Shown here: positions 61,410-64,000 of the stretch, piece after piece | How positions within the stretch are numbered: position 1 is the stretch's first letter | How the letters are laid out: each line of letters opens with the position of its first letter | NCBI GenBank assembly: GCA_009837885.1 | Contig: VXSP01000045.1 | Location: forward strand, 62,001-126,000 | DNA: 64,000 nt | Origin: Holophagales bacterium | Lineage (GTDB): Bacteria > Acidobacteriota > Thermoanaerobaculia > Multivoradales > Multivoraceae | Direction: 5' to 3' | Made by a program: the position numbers and the translations under genes | Notes under the pieces: generated by a model | What the model saw: only the letters and a program-made list of their open reading frames with translations | Told to the model about the DNA's origin: nothing | The model's database searches: none

Positions 61410-63107
61410 ATGAGACCGATCCACGGCGATGTCCGCGGCCTGCGCGCCGCGCAGCGAGGAGCGCTTGAACGAACCTACCGGCGGAAGGTGAACCCGGACC
61501 AGGTCGTCTCGACGGAACTGGCGCGTCACCTGTGCGCGCTCTCCCGCGAGATCGGCCGGCAGGTAGGGGTGTTGCTGACCCGCGACGGCGCGGTCAGCAA
61601 GGTGATCGTCGGCGACGCGCGTCAACTCGAGATCCCCGACATCGGCCGGCTGCGGGGCGGCCCCGGACGCTTCCGGCGACTGCGCCTGGTGCACACGCAC
61701 CTGCGGGGCGAGGGGCTCTCGACCGACGATCTGAACGACCTCGCGCTACTCCGGCTCGACCTGGTCGCCGTGGTGCAGGCCGAGGCGGACGGGTCCGCCG
61801 GCGCGATCGAGGTCGCGTACCTGGCGCCCTCGGCGGCGGGTGCGGCGGCGCCGGAGGCCGCCAGTGACGATGGAGCAGGGGCCGAGTCACCCTTCCTGCG
61901 CGTCGAGGCGCGCCGGGTCTACGAACTGGACCTGGACTTCGCAGCCACCATCCGCGAAGTCGAGCGCGAGTTCGGCCGCTATCGCGGCGGCCGCGAAGCG
62001 ACGAAGGAGCGGGCACTGGTGATCGGCGTGAGGCCGGAGGACGACCACTTCGCCGAGACGGTCGAACTGGTCCGTTCGGCGGGCGTCGAGGTCGCGGGGA
62101 AGCTCAGGCAGCGTCGCTCGCGGGTGCATCCGAGGACGGTCGTCGGCCGGGGCAAGCTGACCGACATCGTTCTGCAGAGCATGCGCGCGGGCGCCGAAGT
62201 GGCGATCTTCGACATCGACCTGAAGCCGGCCCAGGCTCGGGCATTCGAGGACGCGACCGGTCTCAAGGCGATCGACCGCACCCAACTCATCCTCGACGTG
62301 TTCGCGCAGCGGGCGCGTTCGCGGGACGGCAAGCTTCAGGTCGAGCTGGCGCAGTTGCGCTATTCGCTGCCGCGGCTGACCGAGAAGGACGCGGGGCTGT
62401 CGCGACTGACGGGCGGCATCGGCGGGCGCGGGCCCGGTGAGACGGTCCTCGAGGTCGGCCGGCGGCGGATCCGCGACCGGATCCGCAACCTGGAGCGGCA
62501 GGTCGAGAAGCTGTCCAGGCAACGGGACGTGGCCCGCAGCCGACGCCGCGACCGCCGGGTGCCGGTTCTCTCCCTGATCGGCTACACGAACGCGGGCAAG
62601 AGCACGCTGCTCAATGCGTTGACGCGAAGTGAGGTCGAGACCGCCGGCAAGCTCTTCGTCACTCTCGACCCGACGAGTCGGCGGATCCGTTTTCCGCGTG
62701 AGGGCGAAGTCGTCATCACCGACACGGTCGGCTTCATCGCGGAGCTGCCGCCCGATCTCGTGCGGGCGTTCCGCGCCACGCTGGAGGAACTCGGGGACGC
62801 GGATCTGCTGCTCCATGTCGTCGACGCCGCTGATGCGGGTTGGCGGGCGAAGGTGGAGGCGGTGGAACGGCTGATCGAGGAGCTGTCGCTCAACTCGAAG
62901 CCGCTCCTCGTCGTGCTGAACAAGTGCGACCTGGTGACGGACGAGCACGTGCGCCGGATGGCCGGCCAGCTCGACGCGGTCGCGGTCAGCGCGCGCACGC
63001 GGGCCGGTTTTGGACGGCTCATCGACCGTGCCGAGGAGGCGATGGGGCGGGCCGCGCCGCTCTTGCCGGGGGGCCGGTTGGGGCGCGGAGCCGCAGCCGC
63101 GCGCTGA
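61410..63107 (+). CDS. hflX: Ribosome-associated GTPase HflX
   Basis: This 565-residue protein has the HflX N-terminal domain (about 200-290; [27 protein letters not shown]), a coiled-coil linker (about 340-375), and a GTPase domain: G1 GYTNAGKST (391-399), G3 DTVG (441) and G4 NKCD (504). The family splits stalled or hibernating ribosomes. An extra N-terminal region of about 190 residues includes a HflX-like nucleotide-binding subdomain seen in longer homologues. It is divergent from rng and followed 17 nt later by the thioredoxin-fold gene. Confidence 0.92.
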   Translation: MRPIHGDVRGLRAAQRGALERTYRRKVNPDQVVSTELARHLCALSREIGRQVGVLLTRDGAVSKVIVGDARQLEIPDIGRLRGGPGRFRRLRLVHTHLRGEGLSTDDLNDLALLRLDLVAVVQAEADGSAGAIEVAYLAPSAAGAAAPEAASDDGAGAESPFLRVEARRVYELDLDFAATIREVEREFGRYRGGREATKERALVIGVRPEDDHFAETVELVRSAGVEVAGKLRQRRSRVHPRTVVGRGKLTDIVLQSMRAGAEVAIFDIDLKPAQARAFEDATGLKAIDRTQLILDVFAQRARSRDGKLQVELAQLRYSLPRLTEKDAGLSRLTGGIGGRGPGETVLEVGRRRIRDRIRNLERQVEKLSRQRDVARSRRRDRRVPVLSLIGYTNAGKSTLLNALTRSEVETAGKLFVTLDPTSRRIRFPREGEVVITDTVGFIAELPPDLVRAFRATLEELGDADLLLHVVDAADAGWRAKVEAVERLIEELSLNSKPLLVVLNKCDLVTDEHVRRMAGQLDAVAVSARTRAGFGRLIDRAEEAMGRAAPLLPGGRLGRGAAAAR

Positions 63108-63123
63108 TACGCTCGAGCACGCC

Positions 63124-63642
63124 ATGAAGTGCTGTCCCAGGCTTCAGAGGATCGGTTGGGGAGCGCTCGCGGTGCTCCTCCTGGCCGGCATGGCAGCCCT
63201 GCTTGCGCATTCCCTCGCGGTGCCGGTGGTGGCCTCCGACTCGCCGCCGGGGCGGCCCGACTTCGAGGGCTGGTACGAAGGGGCCGCCGGGCTGGCGGAG
63301 GCGCTCGAGATCCAGCAGCGCGACCGCCTGCCGCTGTTCTTGTACATCTACACCGACTGGTGCCCGTACTGCCGCCAGTTCGAGCGTGAGTTGTTGACGG
63401 ACGATGAGGTCGACGGCTACCTGGACGCGGTGCTCGCGGTGCGGATGAACCCCGAGTCCGGGGGACAGGAGAGCCAGTTGGCGCAGAGGTTCGGCGTGCG
63501 CGGCTATCCGACCCTGGTCATGTACAGCGCCGACGGCGAGACGGCCTCGTACGTCGAGCGGATGGAGATGGTCGACGGCGAACCCCGCCTGATGAGCGGC
63601 AGGGCCTTCCTGAGGGTGCTGGACGAGGCGGCCAACAGGTAG
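63124..63642 (+). CDS. Periplasmic thioredoxin-fold protein
   Basis: This 172-residue protein has a signal anchor (GALAVLLLAGMAALLAHSL), then a thioredoxin-fold domain with the redox pair in YTDWCPYCRQFE (near 80-85) and the cis-Pro in GVRGYPTLVMYS (near 130). It resembles the DsbD C-terminal or thioredoxin-like DUF953/SoxW class and should exchange disulfides outside the cytoplasm. The start is ATG at 63124. It sits 12 nt before a DCC-family gene, another thiol-redox protein, so a shared role is plausible. Confidence 0.85.
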   Translation: MKCCPRLQRIGWGALAVLLLAGMAALLAHSLAVPVVASDSPPGRPDFEGWYEGAAGLAEALEIQQRDRLPLFLYIYTDWCPYCRQFERELLTDDEVDGYLDAVLAVRMNPESGGQESQLAQRFGVRGYPTLVMYSADGETASYVERMEMVDGEPRLMSGRAFLRVLDEAANR

Positions 63643-63654
63643 GCCGGTTGCTGG

Positions 63655-64000
63655 ATGGACGAGCGCCGCGAACGCCGGCCGCCGAGGGCCATCGTCTACT
63701 ACGACGGCGACTGTGGGCTCTGCAATTGGTCGGTGGCGCGGTGCCTGTCCCGGGGCGTACCGCCCGGTGTCCGGTTCGCGCCCCAGGACGGTGAGGCGTT
63801 CGAGCGGCTGACCGCTGCCCGGCCCGATCTTGCCGATCTGGACAGCATGGTGCTTCAGATCCTGCCGGCAACGCACGCGGGCGCTACTCCAGCTTCGTCC
63901 TTGCCGGGTGAGATCAAGGTCCGCAGCGAAGCGGTGCTGTGGTTGGCGGAGCGGTTGGACGGCCCGGAGCGCTGGCTCGCCCTGCTCGCGCGGGTCGCGC
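63655..64000 (+). CDS. DCC-family (DUF393) thiol-disulfide oxidoreductase-like protein, 3'-truncated
   Basis: The frame from ATG at 63655 stays open to the window end (about 115 codons visible). It starts with the DCC signature YYDGDCGLCNWSV, where DxxC-type residues define the family, and continues with VRFAPQDGEAF and a helical region (EAVLWLAERL). DCC proteins are thioredoxin-like and often membrane-associated, with unproven function. It follows the thioredoxin-fold gene by 12 nt. Confidence 0.85.
   Translation, partial: MDERRERRPPRAIVYYDGDCGLCNWSVARCLSRGVPPGVRFAPQDGEAFERLTAARPDLADLDSMVLQILPATHAGATPASSLPGEIKVRSEAVLWLAERLDGPERWLALLARVA

Noticed and set aside
1..64000. CRISPR array, prophage, integrase, secretion island or antiviral defence system
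   Set aside because: No regularly spaced repeats, phage structural genes, recombinases or known defence nucleases were seen apart from the two small PIN toxin-antitoxin pairs.

Overview
The window is a roughly two-thirds G+C bacterial chromosome segment with dense genes and little intergenic space. No rRNA, tRNA, phage, insertion sequence or CRISPR array was recognised. The gene mix points to a Gram-negative heterotroph, most likely Acidobacteriota (Thermoanaerobaculia-like). The evidence is an LpxD homologue, a TonB-dependent receptor, two VWFA proteins (one with a GWxTD-type N-terminus), a DUF1592/DUF1552 pair, LysW-carrier amino-acid biosynthesis and pervasive PQQ-type propellers. The phylum is an inference from gene content, not a sequence match.

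Layout: 2-3202 is the 3' part of a single-chain acyl-CoA carboxylase. 3261-7505 holds a purine permease, a secreted hypothetical protein and an ABC exporter. 7531-10236 (-) is a TonB receptor. 10320-12875 holds a membrane glycosyltransferase-like protein and a pentaheme cytochrome. 12933-20079 (-) is one operon, lysW-X-Y-Z-J-K plus a BCCT transporter, preceded by a terminator-like hairpin with almost no room for a promoter behind it. 20317-23839 (-) holds rhodanese, MOSC, VWFA and hydrolase genes. 23947-31148 (+) holds a membrane protein, a VOC protein, an M23 peptidase, the DUF1592/DUF1552 pair and a vapBC module. 31213-49405 is a long minus-strand series: DegT aminotransferase, sugar kinase, ABC-2 transporter, metallo-beta-lactamase hydrolase, ferredoxin, esterase, a second toxin-antitoxin pair, a propeller protein, Tag, GWxTD/VWA protein, carboxyltransferase, LpxD, amidohydrolase, glyoxalase II and an enolase-superfamily protein. 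49455-52624 (-) is a three-gene PQQ dehydrogenase / binding protein / cytochrome c cluster like xoxF-J-G. 52758-58526 holds a methyltransferase, a second glycosyltransferase-like membrane protein and a molybdenum hydroxylase large subunit. 59023-60999 (-) is RNase E/G. 61410-64000 (+) holds HflX, a thioredoxin-fold protein and the start of a DCC-family protein.

Most notable signals: (1) a ~112-bp two-hairpin element present twice in opposite orientation, with paired changes in its stem, filling the lysY-lysZ junction and the gap before the second glycosyltransferase gene; (2) a probable attenuator in front of lysW; (3) a PQQ dehydrogenase with the D-x-D lanthanide signature, whose partner cytochrome has a CxxxCH heme motif and apparently a CTG start; (4) an unexplained ~350-nt region at 58630-58975 with a near-perfect Shine-Dalgarno, a 14-residue Cys-x-Cys peptide and a 12-bp hairpin; (5) an alpha/beta hydrolase with Cys in place of the nucleophilic Ser and no catalytic His in the usual place.
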